From Planctomycetota bacterium (lineage in GTDB: Bacteria > Planctomycetota > SZUA-567 > H5-PLA8): 64,000 nt of DNA. Shown here one piece after another: positions 1 to 8,572 of this stretch (position 1 is its first letter; each line of letters opens with the position of its first letter). A program made the translations under genes and the position numbers. Below the pieces are notes generated by a model. That model saw nothing but the letters and a program-made list of their open reading frames with translations, made no database searches and was not told where the DNA came from. Where the stretch lies: assembly GCA_015075375.1 (NCBI GenBank), contig JABTUM010000002.1, forward strand, positions 1,289,393 through 1,353,392, in the 5' to 3' direction.

Positions 1-301
1 TGGCTCCGCAGCTCACGACGACCTGCTCGGCGGCGTAGTCGAGTTCGTTCTCGCGCTTGAGCTTGGCGACGATGGCATCCTTAAGTTCGTTGCCGCGCTT
101 GGCGCCATAATGGGTGTCGCCGCCGGACATCGCGGCAATGCCGGCCTGGACGATGTGCTGCGGCGTCGTGAAATCGGGCTCCCCGGCGCCGAAGCCGACC
201 ACGTCGATCCCTTGGGCCTGCATGGCCTTGGCCTTGGCATCCACGGCGAGGGTCGCCGAGGGCTGGACCTGCTGGATGCGGCGGGCGAACGAAATCGGCA
301 T
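1..301 (-). CDS. Class I aminotransferase (aspartate aminotransferase-like), N-terminal part only
   Basis: The minus strand reads from an ATG at 301 through 100 codons and runs off the window edge, so only the N-terminal quarter is seen. The protein begins MPISFARRIQQVQPSATLAV and carries the arm SATLAV, DAKAKAMQAQGIDVVGFGAGEPDF and HYGAKRG, typical of subgroup I-beta aspartate aminotransferases (PLP enzymes moving the amino group between aspartate and 2-oxoglutarate). AAGGAG lies just upstream of the start. The catalytic lysine is outside the window, so substrate preference cannot be judged; related aminotransferases for other amino acids share this N-terminus. Confidence 0.85.
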   Translation of the reverse strand, partial: MPISFARRIQQVQPSATLAVDAKAKAMQAQGIDVVGFGAGEPDFTTPQHIVQAGIAAMSGGDTHYGAKRGNELKDAIVAKLKRENELDYAAEQVVVSCGA

Positions 302-491
302 GTCACGCTCCTTCAACGGCTTAGGCCTATACGCGGAACGCTTGGTGCGTTCCGAATGGCAACAAAAAAAACAGGCCCGCGGGTCACGCGGTCCTGAACC
401 GGGGCACCACTATAAAAGGTGGGGTTGGGGAATCAAGCGCGGGGAATGGGCCAAACGGCCGCGAGAATAAGCGACCTGGCCGGTATGGGTT
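302..491. promoter_or_regulatory. Intergenic leader upstream of the aminotransferase, with a perfect hairpin
   Basis: No gene is seen here. It is the upstream region of the leftward aminotransferase and contains a perfect 8-bp stem, CGGAACGC/GCGTTCCG with a 5-base loop at 334-354. The hairpin would sit in the 5' leader of the leftward transcript about 33 bases before the start codon. It is not followed by a T-run in either direction, so it is not a standard terminator. Function unknown. Confidence 0.4.
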
Positions 492-1274
492 TCAATCCAA
501 CCGGAGGGCGCGGGCGGCAGCTTCGGCTGTGTAGGCGGCTTGCCAAGCCGGTTCAGGGCCGTATTCGATCGCACGTTGCGAGAATTGATAGGCGGCGTCG
601 GGCCCGTATAGCGCTTCCACGGCATCGCAAAGGTCCGCGACGGCCAAGCGAATGGTTGCGCCGCGATCGATACGGTCGGAGACCGCCAGACCGTAGACGC
701 GACCGGATTCCCAGCCGTAGCGCGCCAAGGCGTCGATTAAATCGCGCAAGCGTGGGTCGGCGTGCACACGGGCGTGGATCAGGTAACCCGCTTCGAAGCG
801 CAGGGGCGCTCCATGGCCGCTGGGGCCGTATTCGGGGTAGATCGCGGGAATGAGCGCGCGCCTGAGCAAGCGGATGTCGTTATTTTGGGCGAGGTAATTG
901 GGAAGCGCGCCGGCGGCTTCCCACGTACCTTCCCGTTGCTCGGAAACGAACTGCGCGAGCGTGCCGGCGGCCGGAATGAGCAGCAACGTTCCCACCAGCA
1001 CCAATAGGGAGAATCGGCCGTGGCATATAACGATGCCCGCCGCCACCACCAGTCCCGCGGCGCAACCGGCCAGTCCCGGCACATGCGGCTCGAAGTAGCC
1101 GGGGACGAACGAAGCGCCGGTGAAGGTGACAAACATCAGCAGCACCACGCCGAGACCGAAGATCAGCGACCCCAAGGTACGTACGGCCGACCCCAGGCGC
1201 TCGCGGATAGTCCTCCGTGCGACTTCCGCAGAGACGTTAGGAAAAGCATCGATCGGCTCAGCTTTAGAGGTCAT
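492..1274 (-). CDS. Hypothetical membrane protein with three transmembrane segments
   Basis: I chose the internal ATG at 1274 (260 aa) because sequence upstream of it is Arg/Pro-rich and overlaps the divergent gene. About 35 soluble residues precede three hydrophobic segments (about residues 33-55, 66-86 and 88-110), followed by a roughly 150-residue helical soluble domain rich in Ala, Arg and Tyr. I recognise no family. It is divergent from the multi-pass protein to its right, with about 150 bp between the two starts that probably holds both promoters. Shared control is inferred from that arrangement only. Confidence 0.6.
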   Translation of the reverse strand: MTSKAEPIDAFPNVSAEVARRTIRERLGSAVRTLGSLIFGLGVVLLMFVTFTGASFVPGYFEPHVPGLAGCAAGLVVAAGIVICHGRFSLLVLVGTLLLIPAAGTLAQFVSEQREGTWEAAGALPNYLAQNNDIRLLRRALIPAIYPEYGPSGHGAPLRFEAGYLIHARVHADPRLRDLIDALARYGWESGRVYGLAVSDRIDRGATIRLAVADLCDAVEALYGPDAAYQFSQRAIEYGPEPAWQAAYTAEAAARALRLD

Positions 1275-1427
1275 GCTTGGGTCTCTTCGTCTCCCCTTCC
1301 GACGTATTGAGCGTTCGCGGCGTGACCTTTTTCCGATTCGATTGTTCGGCGCAGCCCCGGACGATCCGAACGCTCGCAACCAAACCGATAGCCCGGAATT
1401 CCGTAGAACATGCAGGACCGGAGCGGG

Positions 1428-2783
1428 ATGCCCATGGGCTTGCAGGAAGACCTGGAGCGATACGGCTGGCTGCGCTGGCTGGGCCGGGAATTCGTGCGCG
1501 CCAATCCGCTGTACGTACTCAGTGCGGCGTTCATTGCATACGGAGTGCTGGAACTTCACGCGCGGATTGACCCGCAAATCGGACAAGCGCCGGGGATCGT
1601 GCTGGCACTGGGCGTCCTGCATATCTACGAATGGGCGCTCCTGGGTGCGGCGGCGGTGGTGTTGCGCAGCCGGCGTGGGATGCTGGCGGGGCGCGATTGC
1701 CACGGTCTGGCGCTGGTCGCGGCGCTGTTCCTGGCTGGATCGTTCCTGGCGCTGGACGACTTGATCTCACTGTGGCCGCATCGCGGGGTGGCCTTGACCT
1801 CCGGAGCGCTTGCGCTGGCGTGGGTGAAACTTGAACTTTACGGGCGCTTGCCCGGGCTGCGGCTGCTGCCGCTGGTGCGCTACACAGCCTTGCTGCTGCT
1901 GACCGCGCACGCGCTGGCTTCGCTCCTGGGTGCGGCCACCGTCGAATGGCAATGGGAGGCCGCCACCGCACAGCAGCTTGCTTGGCTGGCGGGCTGGCTA
2001 TCCTGCGTGGCGCTCTTGGCCTTGCTTGCGCACGCTCGGCCACCGACGCAGGAACTGCTGGAGTTTGATCCCGATCGCGGCGAGCGACCGGATCTGCTGG
2101 CGATGCCCATCGCCGGCGCGTGGCTGGTAGGGGTTTGCGCGGCAGGCGGCATACTGCGGCTGCTGGCGGCGGATTGGATCTTCGATCGCCCGTTCGACGC
2201 CGCGCGGCTGCTTCCGGCACTCACGATCTTGGCCGGCGTGATTTTGCTGCGGCGCTGGCAGCTCGAACGGCCGTGGACGCGGTTCGCGCTGGGGTGTGCG
2301 GCGTTTCCGGCGCTGGCCGTGCACTGGGCTTGGCATGCGCGCTCGCCGTGGGCGGAGAGCTACACGATTTATCCGGGCCTGGAGACGACGGTGCAGTTCA
2401 CGTTCGCGGCGGCGCTGGTGTACCTCCTGCTAGCCTGGATCACGGGGAAGCGCGCGTACCTGCTGGGCCTGAGCGGTCCGCTGGGTGCGCCGGTTTGGGC
2501 GCTGCTGGAACGCTTGCGCGAGACGCTGCCGCATTATCGTGCGCTGCTCAGCAGTCTGCTGGGCTTCGCGACGTTGATCGCAGCGATCTTCGTGAGCTTG
2601 TACCGCGACCGATTGCTGCGCGGGCTGGAACCGCCTCCCCCGCCCCCTGCGCCGCCTGCGCCAGAGGGCCGGCCCCTCGGACCGGCAGCCGACGCGCCGG
2701 CGCCAGCGCCGCAATCGCTCGCCGAATCCGGCGGGTTTGAGGCCGACGTATCGATCTCGATGCGGAAGCTGGAGCACGAGTAG
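1428..2783 (+). CDS. Hypothetical multi-pass membrane protein with proline-rich C-terminal tail
   Basis: About 451 residues, with roughly 11-12 hydrophobic segments covering nearly all of the protein up to about residue 395, then a cytosolic or periplasmic tail containing PPPPPPAPPAP and a short acidic end. Start choice: ATG at 1428 is preceded by CGGAGCGGG and fits a ribosome site better than the earlier ATG at 1410 or the later one at 1434. No catalytic motif stands out and I do not recognise a family. It is divergent from the three-TM protein on the left and convergent with the decarboxylase on the right. Confidence 0.6.
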   Translation: MPMGLQEDLERYGWLRWLGREFVRANPLYVLSAAFIAYGVLELHARIDPQIGQAPGIVLALGVLHIYEWALLGAAAVVLRSRRGMLAGRDCHGLALVAALFLAGSFLALDDLISLWPHRGVALTSGALALAWVKLELYGRLPGLRLLPLVRYTALLLLTAHALASLLGAATVEWQWEAATAQQLAWLAGWLSCVALLALLAHARPPTQELLEFDPDRGERPDLLAMPIAGAWLVGVCAAGGILRLLAADWIFDRPFDAARLLPALTILAGVILLRRWQLERPWTRFALGCAAFPALAVHWAWHARSPWAESYTIYPGLETTVQFTFAAALVYLLLAWITGKRAYLLGLSGPLGAPVWALLERLRETLPHYRALLSSLLGFATLIAAIFVSLYRDRLLRGLEPPPPPPAPPAPEGRPLGPAADAPAPAPQSLAESGGFEADVSISMRKLEHE

Positions 2784-2813
2784 CGGCCGACTCGCGCCGA
2801 CGTTGATGCTAGG

Positions 2814-4250
2814 CTACGCGTTGAGCTTCTTCGCGGCTTCCCCGATCAAAGTCCAGGCTTGGAGGACGTGGGCAAGGGTCGTGCGCAGGTTGCCGATGGC
2901 CAACCGGAGCACGTAACGATCGCGGAGCTTGGTGTGGCTTAAGAATACCGGGCCGGCGGCGTTGACGGATTCGAGGAGGGTGGCATTAAAGCGGTCCTGC
3001 GCTTCGGGTGTTCCGGGCGGGACGGCGCGAAAGCAGACGGTGCTGAAAGGGCTGGGCGCGCAGACCTCGAAGCCGGGATCAGCCTCCACCCAAGACCGGA
3101 ATTCACTCGCCCACTGAACGTGCTGGCGGATGCGTGCGCGCAATCCTTCGGCGCCGAAGGCGCGAATCACAAACCAGAGTTTAAGCGCGCGGAAGCGCCT
3201 CCCCAACTGCACCCCGTACTCGTTAAGGTTGGTGACGCCGGTTTCGGCGCTGCGGAGGTATTCGGGCGTGAGCGCGAAGGCGGCTTTGAGTACGCCGGGC
3301 TTGCGCGTGAAGAGTACGGAGCAATCTACGGGCGTAAAGAGCCACTTGTGCGGGTTGGTGACGACGGAATCGGCGAGTTCCAGTCCGTCCAGCAGCGCGC
3401 GGAACTCGGGGCAGATCGCGGCGCTTCCGGCATACGCGGCATCGATGTGGTACCAGAGGTTTTCGCGGCGGGCGATTTCGCCCAGCGCGCGCAGCGGATC
3501 GACGCTGGTGGTGCTGGTGGTTCCGGCGGTGGCGACGAGCGCGATGGGGCGCTTGCCCGCGGCGCGATCGGCGGCGAGGACTCGTTCGAGTGCGGAAACG
3601 TCGAGGCGGAAGGCGGCGTCGCAGGGTATGCGGCGGAGCTGGTCCAAACCCAGACCGAGTGCAATGGCGGCCTTATCGACGCTGCTGTGCGCTTGATCGC
3701 TGCAGTAGACGGTCAGGGGCGGCAGGCCGGCGAGGCCGTGAGTGCGCACGTCCAATCCGGCGGCTTCGCGCGCGGCGGCGAGCGCGAGCATGGTGCTGAT
3801 GGAAGCGGTGTCGTTGAGGTGGCCTTGGAACTCGGAGGGCAGCACGAGCATCTGGCGGAGCCAATCGCAGACGCGTTCTTCCAGTTCGGTCGCGGCGGGG
3901 CTCGTGCGCCAGAGCATAGCGTTGACGTTGAGGCCGGCGGCGAGCCATTCGCCCAGAATACCGGGACCCGAACCGGTGATCGAAAAATAAGCCAGAAAGC
4001 CGGGATGGTTCCAATGCGTGAGGTTGGGTTCGATGATTCGAGCGTAATCGGCCAGCAGCGCTTCGGCCGGCTCGGCATGCTCGGGCGGAGCTGCCGGCAA
4101 CTGGGCTGCCACGTCGCCGGGTTTGCAGGCGCCGAGCACCGGATACTGCGGGACGCGCTGGAGGTAATCGGCCACGAGATCGGCGGTGCGATGCGCGGCG
4201 GCGCGAAAGTTGGGATTGGGCCAGTCGCCGAGGGGTTCGGAGGGGGGCAT
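2814..4250 (-). CDS. Pyridoxal-dependent (group II, aromatic-L-amino-acid type) decarboxylase
   Basis: A 478-residue PLP enzyme of the family that includes aromatic-L-amino-acid, tyrosine and tryptophan decarboxylases. Visible hallmarks are the N-terminal PNF...AHRTADLVADYL helix, HWNHPGFLAYF, the segment AHSSVDKAAIALGLG, WYHIDAAYAGSA (PLP-binding Asp and Ala) and NPHKWLF with the Schiff-base lysine near residue 302. The length matches the family (about 470-490). ATG 4250 was preferred over an upstream TTG because TGGAG sits 8 bases before it. It probably removes the carboxyl group of an aromatic amino acid in the cytoplasm, but the exact substrate cannot be read from the sequence. No operon partner is evident. 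Confidence 0.9.
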   Translation of the reverse strand: MPPSEPLGDWPNPNFRAAAHRTADLVADYLQRVPQYPVLGACKPGDVAAQLPAAPPEHAEPAEALLADYARIIEPNLTHWNHPGFLAYFSITGSGPGILGEWLAAGLNVNAMLWRTSPAATELEERVCDWLRQMLVLPSEFQGHLNDTASISTMLALAAAREAAGLDVRTHGLAGLPPLTVYCSDQAHSSVDKAAIALGLGLDQLRRIPCDAAFRLDVSALERVLAADRAAGKRPIALVATAGTTSTTSVDPLRALGEIARRENLWYHIDAAYAGSAAICPEFRALLDGLELADSVVTNPHKWLFTPVDCSVLFTRKPGVLKAAFALTPEYLRSAETGVTNLNEYGVQLGRRFRALKLWFVIRAFGAEGLRARIRQHVQWASEFRSWVEADPGFEVCAPSPFSTVCFRAVPPGTPEAQDRFNATLLESVNAAGPVFLSHTKLRDRYVLRLAIGNLRTTLAHVLQAWTLIGEAAKKLNA

Positions 4251-4363
4251 TGAAAATCTCCACAAAGGCCGGCAGCAAGGTAACCGGTCCGCACCGTCTT
4301 CGTAAGGACGAACGGGCTATGCACAAGTTAGTCGATGGAAAATGAGTGCGTAAGCGGCAAGAT

Positions 4364-4377
4364 TTCTCTATAGAGAA
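4364..4377. promoter_or_regulatory. 14-bp perfect palindrome upstream of the decarboxylase gene
   Basis: TTCTCTATAGAGAA is a perfect dyad lying about 115 bp upstream of the decarboxylase start and about 215 bp upstream of the coiled-coil gene, inside a 339-bp gene-free stretch (4251-4589). Its AT-rich character and symmetry fit a dimeric repressor site. No regulator gene is adjacent, so the binding protein is unknown. Confidence 0.4.
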
Positions 4378-4555
4378 TGCAGAATCAGTCGTTGTTCCAA
4401 AAACATCTGCACAATGAGTTGCCAAAATTGTAGAACCCGGATTAGGCTGACCGGAACAAGCCTGTGGGGTCGTCCGATTCGACCACACTTTGTTCTTTTA
4501 AACTCATGCCGTAGCCGGCACGCCCCAGTACCTCCCTAGGGTTGGCCCGGCAGGA

Positions 4556-4576
4556 CCGAGGGCGTTAAGCCCTCGG
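4556..4576 (+). promoter_or_regulatory. Hairpin overlapping the ribosome binding site of the coiled-coil gene
   Basis: CCGAGGGC / GCCCTCGG form a perfect 8-bp stem around the loop GTTAA. The 3' arm runs directly into the Shine-Dalgarno sequence GGAGGA used for the GTG start at 4590. When formed, the hairpin would partly occlude the ribosome site, so it may tune translation. The structure is seen in the sequence; the role is inferred. Confidence 0.45.
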
Positions 4577-4589
4577 AGGAGACCGCGCA

Positions 4590-7364
4590 GTGGAACCGCA
4601 ATCTTCGAAGATCGCCGACCGCGTCAAAGAATTGGAAGCCCGCCTCGACCACGAGTTGCGCAACAACGAGCAGCTCTGGCGCGAGAAAGAAAAGCTGCTG
4701 AAGCAGCTCAAGTCCGGTGCTCCTGCCGAAAGCGGCGGCGGAGACGTGGAACGCTTGCAGGAAGAGAAGGCGCGGCTCGAAGAAGTCCTGAAAGAGCGCG
4801 AACATACGCAACAGGTGTTCGAAGCGCGCCTAAAAACGATGCAGGCCAAGCTGGATCTTGCGCAGCAGGGCGGCGCGGAAGTCAAGGATCTGAAAGCCAA
4901 ACTTCAGGAACAGACCTTCCGCGTCGAGCAGCTCAACCAGGAGCTGGACGAAGACCGCAAGAACCTGGCGCAGTTGCAGCAGGAACGCAAAGCGCTGGCG
5001 GCACAGGTGGAAGCCCACGACCTCGAAACGGAGAAACTGCGCGCCGAGCACGCGCAGATGCGGGAAGCACTCTCCGCCCGTCCGGAGCCATCCGAAGCCA
5101 AAGATGCGCAGAACTCGGCCCAGGAACTCGCAGCCGCCGAACGCGAAAAGCGCATAGAGTTAGATCGGCAACTGGCCGCACTGCAAGCCGAACTGGATGC
5201 GGCGAAGGGCCACGAAGCCGCTCGCGCGAACCTGGAAGCGCAACTTGAGCGTTACGCGGCCGAACTGGATGCCGAACGCCAATCGCGCGTCGAAGAGAGC
5301 ACGCGGCAGCAACAGGCGCTGACGGAGACCCAGCACCTCAAGCAGGCCGAATTGGGCCAACTTCAGTCGAAACTCTCGGCGGCGCGGACGGAACTCGAAA
5401 AGGCGCGCGAAGCGGCGGCACAAGTCCCGGCGCTGAAGGTGGAACTCGCGGCGGCACAGGAAGCCTTGGCGGCAGCGAGGGCCGAGCGCGAACAAGCCCG
5501 AGCGGAATCGGCGGAAGCGCTGGGCGCCGGAAGCGCTCAACAGGCAGCGCTAGCTGCACGAGTGGCCGAATTGGAAGCACAAGCGGCCGCGCAAGCGGAA
5601 GCCTTCCGTAAGGAAGCCGCCGAAGCACGGGCGGCGCTGCACGCGGAATTGGAAGCAGCGCGGCAAAGCGGCGCGGAGGCGCTCGCCGCATGCACCAAGG
5701 CCGGCGCGGAAGCCGATGCGCTGCGGTCGGAACTGGCAAGGACGCAGGAACAGACGGCCGCGCTGCGCGCGAAGCTGGAGGCCGCCGGCACGGCGGCGGC
5801 GGAGCAGGACGCGTTGCGCGCGGAACTTCAAGCCGCTCAAGCGCAAGGCCGGTCGGCCACGGAGCAGGCAGAGGCGCTAAAGCAGGAACTCGCGGCCTCG
5901 AAGGGGTTGCTCGACGAACTCAAGGCCAAGCACGCCGCTGCGGAAAATTCCGCACACCAAGCGGAAGCGGCTCTGGCCGCCTTGCGTTCGGAGCTTCAGG
6001 CGGCGCAGGACGAAGCTGCGGAAGCTCGCGAAGCGCTTGAGTCGGCGAGTGGCGCTCAAACGGCGCGCATTAAGGAATTGGAAGACGAACTGCATACCGC
6101 GCACGACAACGCCGACGAATTGCAGCGTGCCTGCGAACGGATGGAGACGCGGTTGGCGGAAATCGAAGAGCAGCACGATGCGCTAACGGCGGAGCAGGAA
6201 AAGGCCGCGCAGGAGCGCGCGGAGTTGACCGAAGCGCGCGCGGCGGCGGCGGAGTTGCTAAAGACGGAGCGCGACACGCGCAAGGCCGCGGAGGCGAAGG
6301 CTGAGGAACGGGAAGCGCAAGCTCAAGCGGCCGAAACCCGTATGGCGAAGGCCGAAGCGGAAGCCCAGTCCGCTCGAGCGCGCGCGGCGGAATTGGAAAC
6401 AGTCGTTCGTTCGGCTGAAGGGCGCGTAGCAGAGCATGAAGCACGGGCCCAGGCGGCCGAAGCGCGCACAGCGGAGTTGGAAGCGCAGGCTAGGCAGAAG
6501 ATTGCGCAGTTGGCGGAGCTGGAAGCACAATTGAAGACGGCGAGCGCGCAGGTTCAGGATGCTTCCGCCCTGCAAGCGGAGGCAGCGGACCTTCGCGCGC
6601 AACGCCAAGCGGCGGAGACGGCGCGGCAGGATCTGGAAACGAGAGCAGCCGAGTTGGCCAAGGAAGCGGAATGCCTGAAGGCCGAATTAAAGTCGGCGGC
6701 AGAAGCACGAGAGCACATCACCCGCGAACGAGACGAATTGCGGCAGGCCAGCGAGGCGCGGCAAAAGGAACTGACCGAGACCACCACGCGCTTCGAGGTT
6801 GCGAAGAAGGAACGCGAAGCATTGGACGCTGCGCGGGAAGCGATGACCGCCCAACTAAAGGATCTGGAAGCGCAAGTCGCATCGGCTCAGGAGCGCGTGA
6901 CGGAAGCGCTGAAGGATCGCGAAGAACTGGAGGCGCGCGCCCAAGCGACACAGTCAGAGGTAGCTCAGGCGCAGCAACGGTTGGACGAACTCGAGGCGGC
7001 CAAAGCGGCATCGGAAGCGAAGCTGGAAGCGATCTGCCAGAAGCTGACCGAGACGCTTGCGCCGATCGTTCCCAATTTGAAGGCCGTCCTGACGACGCTA
7101 GAAGAGAATGCGGATACGGCGCAAGCCCGCGTGCAGGAATTGATCGAATCGCTCTCGCAGAAGGGCGGGATCTTTTCGCGACGCAAAACCCCTGGACCGG
7201 AAGACGTCAAGCCGATCGAAGATGCCGTGCTGGAGTTGCAGGAGCGCATCCGGCGCGAGGCGATGCAGATATCGAAAGAGCTGGCGGTGGCGATCTACGG
7301 CGAAGATGCTGGCGCGGCCGAAGAAGAAAAAGATCAGAATCCGAAAGCGGGCGCGGCGGATTAA
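4590..7364 (+). CDS. Large coiled-coil protein (924 aa), function unknown
   Basis: Almost the whole protein (residues about 1-840) is one long charged heptad-type coiled coil, dominated by Ala, Glu, Lys, Arg and Gln with no Walker motifs. It is therefore not an SMC/Rad50 ATPase despite superficial similarity to their arms. A short different C-terminus follows: KGGIFSRRK, then an acidic, Lys-containing tail. No signal peptide or membrane segment is visible, which suggests a cytoplasmic structural or scaffolding role. The start is a GTG with a strong GGAGGA site. It stands alone between the decarboxylase and the convergent end of the catabolic operon. Database hits to myosin- or SMC-like proteins would be compositional and should not be taken as function. 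Confidence 0.75.
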   Translation: MEPQSSKIADRVKELEARLDHELRNNEQLWREKEKLLKQLKSGAPAESGGGDVERLQEEKARLEEVLKEREHTQQVFEARLKTMQAKLDLAQQGGAEVKDLKAKLQEQTFRVEQLNQELDEDRKNLAQLQQERKALAAQVEAHDLETEKLRAEHAQMREALSARPEPSEAKDAQNSAQELAAAEREKRIELDRQLAALQAELDAAKGHEAARANLEAQLERYAAELDAERQSRVEESTRQQQALTETQHLKQAELGQLQSKLSAARTELEKAREAAAQVPALKVELAAAQEALAAARAEREQARAESAEALGAGSAQQAALAARVAELEAQAAAQAEAFRKEAAEARAALHAELEAARQSGAEALAACTKAGAEADALRSELARTQEQTAALRAKLEAAGTAAAEQDALRAELQAAQAQGRSATEQAEALKQELAASKGLLDELKAKHAAAENSAHQAEAALAALRSELQAAQDEAAEAREALESASGAQTARIKELEDELHTAHDNADELQRACERMETRLAEIEEQHDALTAEQEKAAQERAELTEARAAAAELLKTERDTRKAAEAKAEEREAQAQAAETRMAKAEAEAQSARARAAELETVVRSAEGRVAEHEARAQAAEARTAELEAQARQKIAQLAELEAQLKTASAQVQDASALQAEAADLRAQRQAAETARQDLETRAAELAKEAECLKAELKSAAEAREHITRERDELRQASEARQKELTETTTRFEVAKKEREALDAAREAMTAQLKDLEAQVASAQERVTEALKDREELEARAQATQSEVAQAQQRLDELEAAKAASEAKLEAICQKLTETLAPIVPNLKAVLTTLEENADTAQARVQELIESLSQKGGIFSRRKTPGPEDVKPIEDAVLELQERIRREAMQISKELAVAIYGEDAGAAEEEKDQNPKAGAAD

Positions 7365-7444
7365 GGCTCATTGCACCCAATACCATCCTACCGAATCGGC
7401 CATCGTTCTTTCCACACGCGCCGGCTTGGGTTCGCGGGTTCACC

Positions 7445-8572
7445 CTAAAGCTTGATCCCTCGCGTGTGCTTCGCGATGCCGTCTGGGTTGTAAGCCAAAC
7501 CCAACCCTGGCGCGTCGGGGATTCTCAGGTGTCCCTGTGCATCTAATTTCATGGGTTCGGCCAGCAAATCTTCGATGTAAGGCGCGGGCGTAATGTACTC
7601 CACCCAGCGCGCGGTGTTGGCGGCGGAAACCAATTGCAGATCCGCGGCAAGTCCGACGGCGGTATTCCAACCGTGCGGCACGAGCATAATTCCGTGATCG
7701 TCGGCGCACTGGCCGATGCGATGTTCTTCCGTCAGGCCGCCCACTTTGGTCACGTCGGGCTGAATGTAATCGACGGCGCGGCGCTCCAGCCATGGCAAGA
7801 ACGCTTGGCGGCGGGTGAGGACTTCGCCGGCGGCGATGGGCAACGGCGCGTGTTCGGTAAGTTTGATATAGCCTTCGAGATCGTCCGGTCGCAGCGCTTC
7901 TTCGAACCACGTGACCTCGTACTCGGCCAGCATGCGCGCCGTTCGTATCGCCCACTTGTAACCGTGCGGCCAGTAGGCATCGCTGCCGCCGGCGTCGATC
8001 ATCAGTTCCACATCGGGTCCGATGGTTTCGCGCGCGGTCTTGACGATTGTCTCGTCCAGGGTGTGACTCTCGCGGCCAAAGGGCCCCCACCCCAGCTTGA
8101 ACGCTCGAAAACCGCGCGCCAATCCCGCTTGGAGCCGTTCGCGTACGATTTCAGGTTCGGCCATCAGAATCGAGCCGTACGGCTTGATCGATTCGCGGCG
8201 CCGGCCGCCCAACAATCGGCTGACGGGTTGGCCGGTGACTTTGCCGAATATATCCCAGAGGGCGAGGTCGATGCCCGAAATGGCATGCGTGAGCGAACCG
8301 CCGCGGCCCTGCCAGAAGGTTTGCTGATGGAGATTTTCGCTGACGGCGGCCGGGTCGAGCGCGGAAGCTCCGATTAGCATCGGGCGCAGCACCTTGAGCG
8401 CCGCGGCGACGAGGTCACCGGAGGTGTACACACTGCCAAGACCGGTTACCCCTTCGTCGGAAACCACCTCGATCAAAGCGTGCAGGCTCTCGTCGGCATC
8501 GAATCCGCGCGACCAGCCGCCATCGGGCGTTGCTCCGAGCAGCGGCATGCACGTTACTTTCGCGATCTTCAT
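7445..8572 (-). CDS. Enolase-superfamily enzyme, mandelate racemase/muconate lactonizing type
   Basis: 375 residues with the capping domain followed by the modified TIM barrel. The three metal ligands are visible: Asp in IDAGGSDAY (about residue 191), Glu in WFEEAL (about 222) and Glu in AAGEVL (about 249). An Asp in QPDVTKVGG and a His in PHGWNT (about 299) form the acid-base dyad characteristic of the mandelate racemase subgroup, which includes sugar-acid dehydratases. The second-strand motif is FKLGWG. It likely abstracts the proton alpha to a carboxylate of a hydroxy acid or sugar acid. It is the last gene of the long leftward operon and overlaps the preceding M81 gene by 4 bp. The substrate is not deducible. 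Confidence 0.88.
   Translation of the reverse strand: MKIAKVTCMPLLGATPDGGWSRGFDADESLHALIEVVSDEGVTGLGSVYTSGDLVAAALKVLRPMLIGASALDPAAVSENLHQQTFWQGRGGSLTHAISGIDLALWDIFGKVTGQPVSRLLGGRRRESIKPYGSILMAEPEIVRERLQAGLARGFRAFKLGWGPFGRESHTLDETIVKTARETIGPDVELMIDAGGSDAYWPHGYKWAIRTARMLAEYEVTWFEEALRPDDLEGYIKLTEHAPLPIAAGEVLTRRQAFLPWLERRAVDYIQPDVTKVGGLTEEHRIGQCADDHGIMLVPHGWNTAVGLAADLQLVSAANTARWVEYITPAPYIEDLLAEPMKLDAQGHLRIPDAPGLGLAYNPDGIAKHTRGIKL

Noticed and set aside
3120..4253. 377-codon plus-strand open frame opposite the decarboxylase
   Set aside because: Glycine-rich antisense shadow of a gene with clear PLP-enzyme motifs.
4590..7364. SMC/Rad50-type chromosome segregation ATPase
   Set aside because: No Walker A, Walker B or signature motif at either end; only the coiled coil is shared.
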